A stretch of 64,000 nucleotides of DNA from Pradoshia eiseniae (GTDB lineage: Bacteria; Bacillota; Bacilli; Bacillales; Pradoshiaceae): positions 1-64,000 of the forward strand of contig NZ_PKOZ01000005.1 in NCBI RefSeq assembly GCF_002946355.1, in the 5' to 3' direction. This document shows, piece by piece, positions 8,099-16,130 of this stretch (position 1 is its first letter; every line of letters begins with the position of its first letter). Under the pieces are notes generated by a model. It saw only the letters and a program-made list of their open reading frames with translations, was not told where the DNA came from and searched no databases. Made by a program: the position numbers and the translations under genes.

Positions 8099-8147
8099 GA
8101 CACCTTTGCAAAAGTTCAGAGAATGAGCTTTTTGCAAGGGTCTTTTT
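8097..8147 (+). terminator. Terminator after the antiporter remnant
   Basis: An imperfect stem between AGACACCTTTGCAAAAG and CTTTTTGCAAGGGTCT is followed by TTTTTATTTT. Confidence 0.6.
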
Positions 8148-8231
8148 ATTTTCATAATATTTTCCTATTTTTAATATATGTAGTATCATAATACTGTATA
8201 ACACATAGTATGTGTCGTAGGGGGTGCGCAA

Positions 8232-8582
8232 ATGAGTACGTTATTGAACTCATTAATGACGGAATTAAGAAGAGGAACGCTGACGCTTGCGGTTCTTAGC
8301 CAGCTTCAGAAGCCTCAATATGGCTATTCCCTTGTTCGTTCATTAGAAGAGGCTGGAATTACCATTGAACAAAGCACATTATATCCATTACTGAGACGGC
8401 TGGAGAAGCAGCAATTGGTGACGAGTTATTGGGATACAACAGAAAGCAGGCCTCGCAAATATTATTCACTCAGCTCATTAGGAATGGAGGTGTATCAGCA
8501 GCTCAAAGAGGAATGGCTTCATAATTCGAAGCAATTGCATGACATGTTAATAAAAGGAGGCAATGAAGATGAAACTAATTGA
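8232..8582 (+). CDS. PadR-family transcriptional regulator
   Basis: A 116-residue winged-helix protein. It shows the PadR pattern: RRGTLTLAVLSQL, then YGYSLVRSLEEAG, then the recognition-helix and wing segment STLYPLLRRLEKQQLV, and the wing RPRKYYSLSSLG. A C-terminal helix probably makes the dimer. The stop overlaps the start of the next gene by 14 nt, so the two are translationally coupled. In Bacillota, PadR proteins next to HAAS-domain membrane proteins are common regulator-partner pairs responding to envelope or antimicrobial stress, but the signal here is unknown. Confidence 0.9.
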   Translation: MSTLLNSLMTELRRGTLTLAVLSQLQKPQYGYSLVRSLEEAGITIEQSTLYPLLRRLEKQQLVTSYWDTTESRPRKYYSLSSLGMEVYQQLKEEWLHNSKQLHDMLIKGGNEDETN

Positions 8583-9543
8583 CATTTATATTCAAGAGGT
8601 CACCAGAAGACTTCCCGAAAAAAGTCGTGATGACATCGCTCTTGAGCTGCGGTCAACAATTGAGGATATGTTGCCTGAAGGTTATACAGAGCAGGACGTA
8701 AAGGATGCTCTCACAGAGTTAGGAGACCCGGCTGCGCTCGCAAGGGAATATCGCGATTGGCCTCAGCATTTAATAGGACCCCGCTATTTTGAGAGCTATA
8801 TGACCCTATTAAAATTAGCCTTGTCTTTTGGAGCAGCAATCGCATTGATTGCTTATCTTGCCCAGCAAGCAGCCGGTTTTACAGGCGAGGAACCTTTCTT
8901 ACGTCTTTTGCCAGCCATAATAATCGGTGCGGCAGGCTCAGTGATCGAGGTAGCCATGCATGTATTCTTTTGGACGACATTAAGCTTTGCTTTTATAGAA
9001 AGGGTGGTTCCTATAAAAGACGGGCAGCTATGTCACCAATGGTCCCCTGATAATTTGAAGGACCTTCCTGATCGCGCGAAGGAAAGAAAGATATCAAAGT
9101 TTGAAATATACGGAGGGATATTTTGGACAGCTGTATGGGCAACAGGCTATTTTTATGCAGATCATCTCGTCGTCATTTATGAAAATAAGGGCAATGGGCT
9201 TGAGTTTATTACGCCTGTCTTCAACCAAGACGTGCTGCAGCTATTCTGGCCTGTCATTCTCCTCATCATCGCCATGGAGATTGCCCTCTCGCTTTTAAAA
9301 TTGTACACAGCAAAATGGACCATGAAGCTAGCCGCATTTAATACACTCTTACAAGTCACCGCCACTATCGTATTGATTATCATGCTGAACCATGCAAGCT
9401 TTTTCGATTCCGGTTTTATCGGATATATGGATAATGTTTTTGATTATGGCTGGGAAAGCTGGTTAATCAATGGGTCAATCTTTCTTTTCTTCCTTGGTGC
9501 GGCGTATAACATATATGACGGTTTTCGTAAGGCCAAACATTAA
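8569..9543 (+). CDS. HAAS-domain membrane protein, PadR partner
   Basis: Residues 1-65 form the HAAS signalling domain: a charged helix-rich stretch with RLPEKSRDDIALELRSTIED and the hallmark ALTELGDPAALAREYRD. The remainder has about six hydrophobic segments in three pairs. The ATG at 8563 lies only two bases behind AGGAGG, so the in-frame ATG at 8569 is preferred (324 residues). HAAS proteins are thought to pass a signal between the membrane and the linked PadR repressor; that role is from the family, not shown here. A strong terminator follows. Confidence 0.8.
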   Translation: MKLIDIYIQEVTRRLPEKSRDDIALELRSTIEDMLPEGYTEQDVKDALTELGDPAALAREYRDWPQHLIGPRYFESYMTLLKLALSFGAAIALIAYLAQQAAGFTGEEPFLRLLPAIIIGAAGSVIEVAMHVFFWTTLSFAFIERVVPIKDGQLCHQWSPDNLKDLPDRAKERKISKFEIYGGIFWTAVWATGYFYADHLVVIYENKGNGLEFITPVFNQDVLQLFWPVILLIIAMEIALSLLKLYTAKWTMKLAAFNTLLQVTATIVLIIMLNHASFFDSGFIGYMDNVFDYGWESWLINGSIFLFFLGAAYNIYDGFRKAKH

Positions 9544-9590
9544 TTGCTGGATAATAAATCTCCTATCAATAAAATCATGCACGATTATGG

Positions 9591-9637
9591 GACCTTAACA
9601 AAAGCTTAGCCATCCTGCTTTTGTTAAGGTCTTTTTT
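9591..9637 (+). terminator. Intrinsic terminator of the padR-HAAS pair
   Basis: GACCTTAACAAAAGC pairs with GCTTTTGTTAAGGTC, followed by six Ts. Confidence 0.9.
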
Positions 9638-9694
9638 AAAATCGTTTAATATGACCCTGCATCGGGAAAACGGCAATAAAAAGGAGGAATTAGA

Positions 9695-10201
9695 ATGACT
9701 GATGTTCAATTTATGTTCTTTCAGGATGATGGTTCTATTCCGAACAATCCTCTCTTACCGGCAGCAATCTATAAAAATGCGCTTCCCCCCGAGAAAATGG
9801 AAGCTGCTTTTCATAAGCATAATTGGTCAAATAGCTGGACCAATGGAATTTTGAATGATCATCACTATCATAGTAATACTCATGAGGTTCTCGGAGTCAT
9901 CAAAGGAGACGCCAGGCTGATGATTGGCGGGCCCAGCGGTGATATGATTGAAGTAATGGCAGGTGATGTCATTGTTCTTCCGGCTGGAACAGGACATAAA
10001 TGTCTTGAATCATCGAACGGTTTTACTGTCATCGGCGCTTATCCTAATGGGATGGACTATAACATGAACTATGGCAAGCCAGAGGAAAGACCTGAGGTAC
10101 TTGAAGATATTAAGCATGTCCCTCTTCCTAATGAAGATCCTGTATTCGGGGATAATGGCCCTTTGTTCAAAAAGTGGACTAATCCAAAGGAGAAAATATG
10201 A
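9695..10201 (+). CDS. yjlB: Cupin protein, YjlB-like
   Basis: A 168-residue single-domain cupin. Motif 1 is NDHHYHSNTHEVLGVIKG (residues about 55-72), with histidines and a glutamate placed to bind a metal. Motif 2 is VLPAGTGHKC (about 102-112). The N-terminus FMFFQDDGSIPNNPLLPAAI and the overall length match B. subtilis YjlB, whose reaction is unknown. The ATG has AAAGGAGG upstream. It stands between a terminator and the ROK regulator. Confidence 0.75.
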   Translation: MTDVQFMFFQDDGSIPNNPLLPAAIYKNALPPEKMEAAFHKHNWSNSWTNGILNDHHYHSNTHEVLGVIKGDARLMIGGPSGDMIEVMAGDVIVLPAGTGHKCLESSNGFTVIGAYPNGMDYNMNYGKPEERPEVLEDIKHVPLPNEDPVFGDNGPLFKKWTNPKEKI

Positions 10202-10281
10202 ACTCTGTCACTATTCATTTATAATAATGATAGGCTTTATATAATAAGGCCAGATCTACAATTCGTGACTCGGGAGGCCAC

Positions 10282-11505
10282 ATGAGTAAAGAATTCGTAA
10301 CGGGAACCTTTCAAAGAATGAAATCAACCAACCTCTCCATCGTCTTGAATCTCATTCGTGAAAAGGGGCCAATCTCAAGAGCGGATATCGCCAAATTGAC
10401 GAAACTGACTCCTCCTACCATCAGCAACCTGACGAGGGAACTTCTAATAAGAGAGTTAATCATGGAAAAATCACTCGGTGAATCAAGCGGCGGACGAAAG
10501 CCGACGTTGCTTACACTTAATAGTGAAAGGCATTATCTCATTGGAGTTGATATCGGCTCTCATGAATTGAATATGATTCTAACGAATTTAATAGGGGAGA
10601 GCAAGCATTGCCTCGTGCAGACCATTCCCTCTCCCGTTTCAAAGGACTTGCTCCTCTCCTTGTTAATAAAAGGCATACGTGCCTTGACCGACATTGCTCC
10701 AGAATCGGATAAATTAGTCGGCATTGGGGTGGCTATGCACGGGATCGTGGATGTATCGAAGGGTGAATCCATTTTCGCCCCAAATCTCAATCTTCACCAT
10801 ATTCCCATTAAGGATATCCTTGAAGAAGAATTCGGCCTTATGGTCGTTGTCGAAAACGATGTGCGTGCCATTGCTCATGGCCACCAATGGTTCAATCCTG
10901 AAATTGCTTCCGACATTGCTTACATCAATGTCGGACGCGGAATTGGCGCCGGTCTTATCATAGGTGGGGAGCTATATCTCGGCCATGATTTTATCAGCGG
11001 AGAGATCGGCCATATGGCGATTGATTTGCATGGGCCGAAGTGTTCTTGCGGCAATCATGGCTGTCTCCAGACATTTGCTACAGGTCCTGCAATTGCAGAC
11101 AGGATGCGCATGAAGCTCAGCCAAGGTGAGAGAAGTATGCTCTCTGATAGGCTTGCGGAGGGCATGGATGAGACGATTACCGGAGAACATGTATTTGAAG
11201 CTGCGGAGGCTGGAGATTTGCTTGCACAGGAAACCTTGCGTGAGGCAGGGAGATACCTTGGGATTGGCTTGACGAACCTAATACATATTATAAATCCTGA
11301 AAGAATCGTCTTAAGCGGAGGGGTAATCCAGGCAAAGAAATACCTTCTAGACAGTGTACAGAAGACGATTCAAGAACGGGCCTTGACTGAGAAGGCGAAG
11401 CAAACAGAGATAGTCATCTCCAGTTTTGGGAATCACGCAACCGTTATGGGAGCAGTATCTCTTATCTTACGTAAGCTTTTCTCAAATCTCGGGAGCACCG
11501 ATTAA
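10282..11505 (+). CDS. ROK-family transcriptional repressor (likely of galTK)
   Basis: A 407-residue repressor. The N-terminal winged helix-turn-helix covers residues about 18-75 (ISRADIAKLTKLTPPTISNL, ending GESSGGRKPTLL). The ROK sugar-kinase fold follows, with GVDIGSHELN, GIGVAMHGIVD, and the zinc motif CSCGNHGC at 254-261. The residue after the motif is LQ, where kinases usually have LE, and the N-terminal phosphate-binding loop reads DIGSHE rather than the DxGGT of active kinases, so it is a sensor rather than an enzyme. It is convergent with galTK, and a 21-bp inverted repeat in front of galT is a plausible target. ATG 10282 follows GGGAGG. Confidence 0.88.
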   Translation: MSKEFVTGTFQRMKSTNLSIVLNLIREKGPISRADIAKLTKLTPPTISNLTRELLIRELIMEKSLGESSGGRKPTLLTLNSERHYLIGVDIGSHELNMILTNLIGESKHCLVQTIPSPVSKDLLLSLLIKGIRALTDIAPESDKLVGIGVAMHGIVDVSKGESIFAPNLNLHHIPIKDILEEEFGLMVVVENDVRAIAHGHQWFNPEIASDIAYINVGRGIGAGLIIGGELYLGHDFISGEIGHMAIDLHGPKCSCGNHGCLQTFATGPAIADRMRMKLSQGERSMLSDRLAEGMDETITGEHVFEAAEAGDLLAQETLREAGRYLGIGLTNLIHIINPERIVLSGGVIQAKKYLLDSVQKTIQERALTEKAKQTEIVISSFGNHATVMGAVSLILRKLFSNLGSTD

Positions 11506-11510
11506 AAGGG

Positions 11511-11554
11511 AGAAGTAGGACAGCCAGTCGGCCAATCCTGCTTCTTTCTTTTTA
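11511..11554. terminator. Shared bidirectional terminator between ROK gene and galK
   Basis: AGAAGTAGGA (11511-11520) pairs with TCCTGCTTCT (11536-11545) apart from one mismatch. A T run follows on the plus strand; on the minus strand the side has fewer Ts. Confidence 0.6.
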
Positions 11555-11556
11555 CT

Positions 11557-12732
11557 TTATATTTCCTTTGCTCCATCACCAATGTCACATAGATAAAACT
11601 CAGGTACAAGTCCCGTTCTCGCTTCATAATGCTTCGCAACTTCCTCTTGAAATAGAGCAACTGCCTTATTTTTGACCACGCTGACATTGCACCCGCCAAA
11701 GCCTGCTCCGGTCATTCTCGTTCCGGCACAGCCTTCAACCTTGCTTGCTGCTTCAAACAAAACATCCAATTCTGTCCCGGTTACCTCAAATAAGTCACGC
11801 AAGGATTCATGGGACTGTTTCATCAAATCCCCAAATAAAGCCACGTCATTATTTTGCAGGGCTTCTGTTGCTTTTAAGACACGGGTATTCTCACTGATAA
11901 CATGATTGACCCGCTTTTGTACCACTTCATCCTTGATGGTATCCTTATACTTTTGCCAATCTTCATAGCTGACATCACCCAAAGTTTCAATATCAGGCAT
12001 AGACTGCTGCAAGATTGCCAGTCCGGTTTCACACTCAGAGCGGCGCTCATTATATTTAGAATCCGCGAGACCTCGCCGTTTATTTGTGTTCGTGATGACA
12101 ATCGTGTACCCTTCAAGCTCTACAGGCACATATTGATACTCAAGCGTATCACATTTGAGCATGATCGCATGATTCGCTTTTCCCATCGCGACGGCAAACT
12201 GGTCCATGATGCCGCAATTAACACCGACGAATTTGTTTTCTGCCCTTTGGGAAAGCTTCGCCAATTCAATTTTGTCGAGCGGACAGCCAGCCAATTCACT
12301 CAAGGCCATGCCAGTCAGCACCTCAATCGATGCCGAGGAAGAAAGCCCCGCACCGTTAGGAATATTCCCATGGAACATGATATCAGCCCCTGTGTAGCGT
12401 GCAGCTTCATCACCCGCGAGTTTAAGAAGCTCCCAAAGTACACCCTTCGGATAATTTGCCCAATCATCTTCTTTTTTGTAGACAATAGAAGCAGCCTCTG
12501 TCTGTACCGCCAGCTCAAAATTAGTGGATTGGAAATGGTAGATGCCATCCTTGCGTGGGCGGGCGACTGCCCAAGTCCCTACAGAAAGGGAGGCCGGAAA
12601 GACATGCCCTCCATTGAAGTCCGTATATTCACCAATTAAGTTCACGCGGCCTGGTGTGAAAAACACTCTTGCCTCTGCTTCTCTCCGTCCAAATCTCTCA
12701 TGAAACTCTTGAAGCAATGCTTGTTTCTCCAT
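11557..12732 (-). CDS. galK: Galactokinase
   Basis: Phosphorylates D-galactose at C1 with ATP in the Leloir pathway (cytosol). GHMP-kinase architecture is clear: the galactose-binding signature GRVNLIGEYTDFNGGHVFPA near residue 30, the ATP loop GAGLSSSASIEVL near 125, the catalytic-aspartate segment GVNCGIMDQFA, and the C-terminal RMTGAGFGGCNVS. At 391 residues it has normal length. The ATG at 12732 (not the TTG one codon earlier) follows AAAAGGTGGG. It lies 15 nt after the galT stop in a two-gene operon transcribed galT then galK. Confidence 0.97.
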   Translation of the reverse strand: MEKQALLQEFHERFGRREAEARVFFTPGRVNLIGEYTDFNGGHVFPASLSVGTWAVARPRKDGIYHFQSTNFELAVQTEAASIVYKKEDDWANYPKGVLWELLKLAGDEAARYTGADIMFHGNIPNGAGLSSSASIEVLTGMALSELAGCPLDKIELAKLSQRAENKFVGVNCGIMDQFAVAMGKANHAIMLKCDTLEYQYVPVELEGYTIVITNTNKRRGLADSKYNERRSECETGLAILQQSMPDIETLGDVSYEDWQKYKDTIKDEVVQKRVNHVISENTRVLKATEALQNNDVALFGDLMKQSHESLRDLFEVTGTELDVLFEAASKVEGCAGTRMTGAGFGGCNVSVVKNKAVALFQEEVAKHYEARTGLVPEFYLCDIGDGAKEI

Positions 12733-12747
12733 CAACTATCCCACCTT

Positions 12748-14253
12748 TTATTTGTTGGTAAACTTCTCAATAAAACGGATGAAAGCCTGCTGCCCTTCCT
12801 CTGTCTGCTTAAAGACACCCGAATGCTCAAGCACAGTCAGGAAACGGCTTCCAATCTCATCTTGCATGACTCCTTCCACCGTCTCTCTTGTCAGTTGCCC
12901 TCGTCTTATCCTAATATCCTCATACCAGTCATAATGCTTGAGCATATCAGTCTGCCACTCTTCCTTTTTCGTGCCCTCCAGAAGATAAAGAGACAGCATC
13001 GATATTTCTTCTACCAGCCGTCCGGGGAGCACGGCAAGACCCATGACTTCTATTAATCCGATATTCTCTTTTTTTAGATGATGCAATTCCTGATGCGGAT
13101 GGAAGATGCCATCAGGATGCTTTTCAGATGTTCGGTTATTTCTAAGGACGATGTCGAGTTCATATAAACCATCTCTTCTTCTGGCAATCGGTGTGACTGT
13201 ATTATGAGGGACATGATCGCTAAAAGCGCAGATATCAGCCCTTTCATCGCTATAGGTCAGCCATGACTTCCAGATAAGCTCCGCCACCTCAGCTACTTCC
13301 TCTTTTGCGCCTCGAAGTCGGATGACTGACATTGGCCACTTAACAATGCCTGCCGATACGTTGGGATATTCTGCAAGCACAAAATCTTGCATGATTGGGG
13401 CCTCCTCAATCGCAAATGTATAACGTCCCCCCTGGAAATGATCATGATTTAAAATTGATCCGCCGACAATCGGCAGGTCTGCATTGGACCCAATGAAGTA
13501 ATGAGGAAACTCATCGACAAAATCCAGCAATCGATCAAACGTTTCCCTTGAAATCTTCATTGGTGCATGCTCCTTCTTCAGCACGATGCAATGCTCAGGA
13601 TAGTAAACATAAGGAGAATACTGAAAATACCACTCTTCTTGATTGATAGAGAGCGGGATTATACGGTGATTTCCCCTGGCAGGATGAGTGAGCGTCCCCT
13701 TGTAGCCTTCATTTTCCGGGCACAGCAGGCATTGCGGATAGGAGGAAGATGGTGCATTCTTCAGCATTGCAATTTCCCTGGGATTCTTCTCAGGCTTAGA
13801 AAGATTAATCGTAATGTCCAGTTCCCCATACCGGGTCCTCGTCTTCCATATCCTGTTTTTTTGAATGCGGTCCATGCGGATGTAATTGGATAGGGTGGAG
13901 AATGCATAGAATTGGTCAGTAGCCTTAACCGGACTTTCCGTGTAATTCTCCCAGAACGTCCGGATAACTTCTGAAGGTCTTGGTAATAGGCAGGTCATCA
14001 GCTCCGCATTTAAAGAATCACGTTCTATCATCGTATCAGAGATGATTCCTTTTTCTTCGGCGAATTCCATGATAGAATCCATTATTTCGTGAATGGATGG
14101 ATTTCCTTCAAGCGGTTCACTTATCTCCCATTCATGAAGGCCAAGAACAGACATAAGTCTATTCCTTGTATAAAACTCATCTTCTTTCGCCATAAGACTA
14201 TTTTCAATCCCATATTGGAGCAAGCGTTGAATTGTTTGACAGATAGATGGCAT
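12748..14253 (-). CDS. galT: UDP-glucose--hexose-1-phosphate uridylyltransferase (type 2 GalT)
   Basis: Exchanges UMP between UDP-glucose and galactose-1-phosphate, the second Leloir step. The ~500-residue length and sequence match the Bacillota-type GalT2 family, not the ~350-residue HPH-type enzyme. Visible family segments are NLSKPEKNPREIA, CLLCPENEGYKG, the GGSILNHDHFQGGRY block holding the active-site histidines, and FHPHQELHHLKKENIGLIEV. ATG 14253 is placed seven bases behind GAGGAG; the alternative TTG at 14268 lies inside that binding site. No galE is in the window. The upstream region carries a cre-like site and an inverted repeat, suggesting both carbon catabolite control and repression by the ROK protein. 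Confidence 0.96.
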   Translation of the reverse strand: MPSICQTIQRLLQYGIENSLMAKEDEFYTRNRLMSVLGLHEWEISEPLEGNPSIHEIMDSIMEFAEEKGIISDTMIERDSLNAELMTCLLPRPSEVIRTFWENYTESPVKATDQFYAFSTLSNYIRMDRIQKNRIWKTRTRYGELDITINLSKPEKNPREIAMLKNAPSSSYPQCLLCPENEGYKGTLTHPARGNHRIIPLSINQEEWYFQYSPYVYYPEHCIVLKKEHAPMKISRETFDRLLDFVDEFPHYFIGSNADLPIVGGSILNHDHFQGGRYTFAIEEAPIMQDFVLAEYPNVSAGIVKWPMSVIRLRGAKEEVAEVAELIWKSWLTYSDERADICAFSDHVPHNTVTPIARRRDGLYELDIVLRNNRTSEKHPDGIFHPHQELHHLKKENIGLIEVMGLAVLPGRLVEEISMLSLYLLEGTKKEEWQTDMLKHYDWYEDIRIRRGQLTRETVEGVMQDEIGSRFLTVLEHSGVFKQTEEGQQAFIRFIEKFTNK

Positions 14254-14279
14254 CGTTATTCTCCTCAATCGGCCTCCTG

Positions 14280-14294
14280 CGAAACCGTTTTCAA
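14280..14294 (-). promoter_or_regulatory. Candidate cre (CcpA) site of galTK
   Basis: On the minus strand TTGAAAACGGTTTCG fits 14 of 15 positions of the Bacillus cre consensus WTGNAANCGNWNNCW. It lies 27 bp upstream of the galT start codon. A position inside the transcript leader would give roadblock-type glucose repression. Confidence 0.6.
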
Positions 14295-14295
14295 C

Positions 14296-14316
14296 TTTGT
14301 TAAATAATTTAATAAA
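14296..14316. promoter_or_regulatory. Candidate ROK repressor operator of galTK
   Basis: A 21-bp inverted repeat: TTTGTTAAAT (14296-14305), one central A, ATTTAATAAA (14307-14316), with a single mismatch between arms. A/T-rich palindromes of this size are typical operators of ROK repressors such as XylR and NagC. It lies between galT and its divergent neighbour, immediately beside the cre-like site. Confidence 0.55.
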
Positions 14317-14439
14317 CTTATAATCAAAATATACCGTTTTTTCAAAAAATACACAAACAATAAAAGCACGTTCACGAATTGTTTAAAATAGTTTTATAAG
14401 GGAATAATTTACCAACTAAATAGATAGGAGAATCTTCAT

Positions 14440-15183
14440 ATGTCTTTAACGAACCAAATGAATAGCGTATTGCTCCAAAAGGAGGATATGGAAAATCCCG
14501 ATAATCTCCCTGCCTGGGTAACAAGGGAATATAAAACCTTTCAAACTATAGTGACTGATCCGACCTTCCCATGCTATTTCGGGATGAAAGCTGAGAAGAA
14601 GGGCGAGCTTCGTTATGCCTATATCACGCATGACGACTGGTCCAATTTGCCGAAAGCGCTCTCTGGCTTCCTGGAGTTATTTAAGCAGCCGACAAAAGTT
14701 CGGCACGGTTTTTTTCTGTTTGTAGAGCCAGAAAAAGAAACGAGGGATATTCCATATTACCGCGATTATTTCTGGAGAATTCTTCAGTACTTACATGAAC
14801 ATGATCCCGCTCCTTGGCCTGAAACCGCTCCTAAGGACCCCGATCATTTCTTATGGGATTTTCATTTTGGCACTGAGCCCATATTCGCTTTCGGAAATTG
14901 TCCGGCGTATAAACAAAGGAAAACAAGAGACCTCGGCAACAGCCTCGTCATCGGTTTTCAGCCGCGGAAGATATTCGTTGGCCTTGAAGGTACGGAGAAA
15001 GGCGGAATCATGTCCCGCGAAAAAGTGCGTGAGCGCGTCGAGGCATGGGACAACCTACCGAAACACCCGGACATCAGTCATTTCGGTGATCCGAATCATA
15101 ATGAATGGAAGCAATTCTTCATTGGAGATGATAGTGAACCAATAGCGGGAAAATGTCCATTCCATCATAAAGATATCCGCTAA
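14440..15183 (+). CDS. YqcI/YcgG-family protein
   Basis: A 247-residue cytosolic protein recognised as the YqcI/YcgG family by WVTREYKTFQTIVTDPTFPC near residue 25, the central HDPAPWPETAPKDPDHFLWDF region, FGNCPAYKQRKTRDLGNSL, and the C-terminal KCPFHHKD with the family CPFH motif. My recollection is that some relatives (DcsA/GntA type) are heme-dependent arginine N-hydroxylases, but I cannot verify membership or chemistry here. No biosynthetic partner genes flank it: upstream is divergent galT, downstream a terminator. Start ATG 14440 follows a TAGGAGAA site. Confidence 0.85.
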   Translation: MSLTNQMNSVLLQKEDMENPDNLPAWVTREYKTFQTIVTDPTFPCYFGMKAEKKGELRYAYITHDDWSNLPKALSGFLELFKQPTKVRHGFFLFVEPEKETRDIPYYRDYFWRILQYLHEHDPAPWPETAPKDPDHFLWDFHFGTEPIFAFGNCPAYKQRKTRDLGNSLVIGFQPRKIFVGLEGTEKGGIMSREKVRERVEAWDNLPKHPDISHFGDPNHNEWKQFFIGDDSEPIAGKCPFHHKDIR

Positions 15184-15190
15184 AACCAAA

Positions 15191-15234
15191 AAGCTGCCCC
15201 GAACACCCAGATATGGGCTTTAGGGCAGCTTTCG
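15191..15234. terminator. Terminator between yqcI-like gene and ywbE
   Basis: AAGCTGCCC (15191-15199) pairs with GGGCAGCTT (15223-15231). The second arm ends in TTTC; on the minus strand the run after the stem is also T-rich, so it may serve both genes. Confidence 0.7.
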
Positions 15235-15253
15235 CTTAATCTTTTATGGACAG

Positions 15254-15451
15254 TTACTGCACAATATGCTTAACCCGACCGACCTGGCCGTCTGTCAGCC
15301 TTACTTTAATGCCATGCGGATGAGTCGGAGAATTCGTCAAAATATCCTTCACGATGCCTCTTGTTAACGCACCACTCCGCTGATCCTTCTTTAAGACAAT
15401 ATCAACTTCAAGCCCGGGCTTGATTTGACTGCGATTCTGCCCATTAGTCAT
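15254..15451 (-). CDS. ywbE: YwbE-family small protein
   Basis: A 65-residue basic protein matching YwbE: NRSQIKPGLEVDIVLKKDQ, SGALTRGIVKDILTNSPTHP, and GIKVRLTDGQVGRVKHIV. The fold is a small SH3-like barrel of unknown function. The ATG at 15451 is preferred to the ATG at 15469, because GGGAGGTG lies just upstream of it and no site precedes the longer start. Confidence 0.9.
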   Translation of the reverse strand: MTNGQNRSQIKPGLEVDIVLKKDQRSGALTRGIVKDILTNSPTHPHGIKVRLTDGQVGRVKHIVQ

Positions 15452-15555
15452 TCCCTTTTCACCTCCCATTATTATTTTACACTCTGAATATGATGGTTTT
15501 TTAGGAACTAATGATATAATGGACGAATAGAAAAATCCACTTATTTGGAGGAAGT

Positions 15556-16029
15556 ATGTTAACGTTTGATGAAAAACTCGCTATCGCGAAGAGCTTTCCA
15601 GAACTTGAAGAAAAAAAGGTGTCCCTTGGACGAGTGAATTTCCAATACCCTGAGAGCAAAACAGACAAAAAGAATGTAATCTATCATCTGCATCCAAACG
15701 GAAATGGTTTTGTTTATGCAGAGGGGATTTCCGGATATCAGGTCGACCAGAAAGGAATGGTCAATATCCGAGATTTTTCTGAAGAAGATTTGCACACCCT
15801 TATCCAAAAATCCATTGATAAGCTATCTGCGGAACCTAAGCAAGAATCTATGAATGATAGCGATGTGATGGAAGAGATTTGGCGCAATGAAGAGGGGCAT
15901 ACGCTCACTGTCATTGTGGAGGAAGATATGTGGAATGTGTATGCAGGCATCTATTTAGACGGCACCTTCCCTTCCTACAATGAAGCCAAATCCTATCTGA
16001 TGGAAGAGGGCTTTACAAAACAGAATTAA
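15556..16029 (+). CDS. Hypothetical protein
   Basis: A 157-residue soluble, acidic protein. I recognise no family. It has an N-terminal part with a predicted beta-rich segment (NVIYHLHPNGNGFVYAEG, YQVDQKGMVNIRDFS), an acidic linker around residue 95-105, and a second beta-rich part (HTLTVIVEEDMWNVYAG, then FPSYNEAKSYLMEEGF). This layout suggests two small domains. Start ATG follows TTGGAGGAAG. It is monocistronic and ends in a long hairpin. Confidence 0.7.
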   Translation: MLTFDEKLAIAKSFPELEEKKVSLGRVNFQYPESKTDKKNVIYHLHPNGNGFVYAEGISGYQVDQKGMVNIRDFSEEDLHTLIQKSIDKLSAEPKQESMNDSDVMEEIWRNEEGHTLTVIVEEDMWNVYAGIYLDGTFPSYNEAKSYLMEEGFTKQN

Positions 16030-16040
16030 CCTCATAAGAA

Positions 16041-16123
16041 AGGGCAACCTAAATGGTTACACACCCCATAGTCAGTTTTTCATTTTGACTCTTAGGGGTC
16101 ACTGCCAATCATCCGGTTGCCCT
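16041..16123. repeat. Long nested inverted repeat between convergent genes
   Basis: AGGGCAACC (16041-16049) and GGTTGCCCT (16115-16123) form a perfect outer stem. Inside, ACCCC (16063-16067) pairs with GGGGT (16095-16099), and AGTCA (16070-16074) with TGACT (16086-16090), giving an ~83-nt interrupted hairpin. It separates two convergent genes and may be a bidirectional terminator, but it is larger than the other terminators here and could be an interspersed palindromic element. Confidence 0.6.
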
Positions 16124-16130
16124 ATCCTCT

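Noticed and set aside
7801-8157. A 118-codon ORF that could be taken for a gene
   Set aside because: It reads through a degraded antiporter: only its middle part is in the original frame, and it has no ribosome binding site.
11902-12639. A 245-codon ORF antisense to galK
   Set aside because: Frame is the mirror of a high-confidence gene; composition (frequent Cys, His, Ile, Arg) is that of a shadow ORF and there is no ribosome site.
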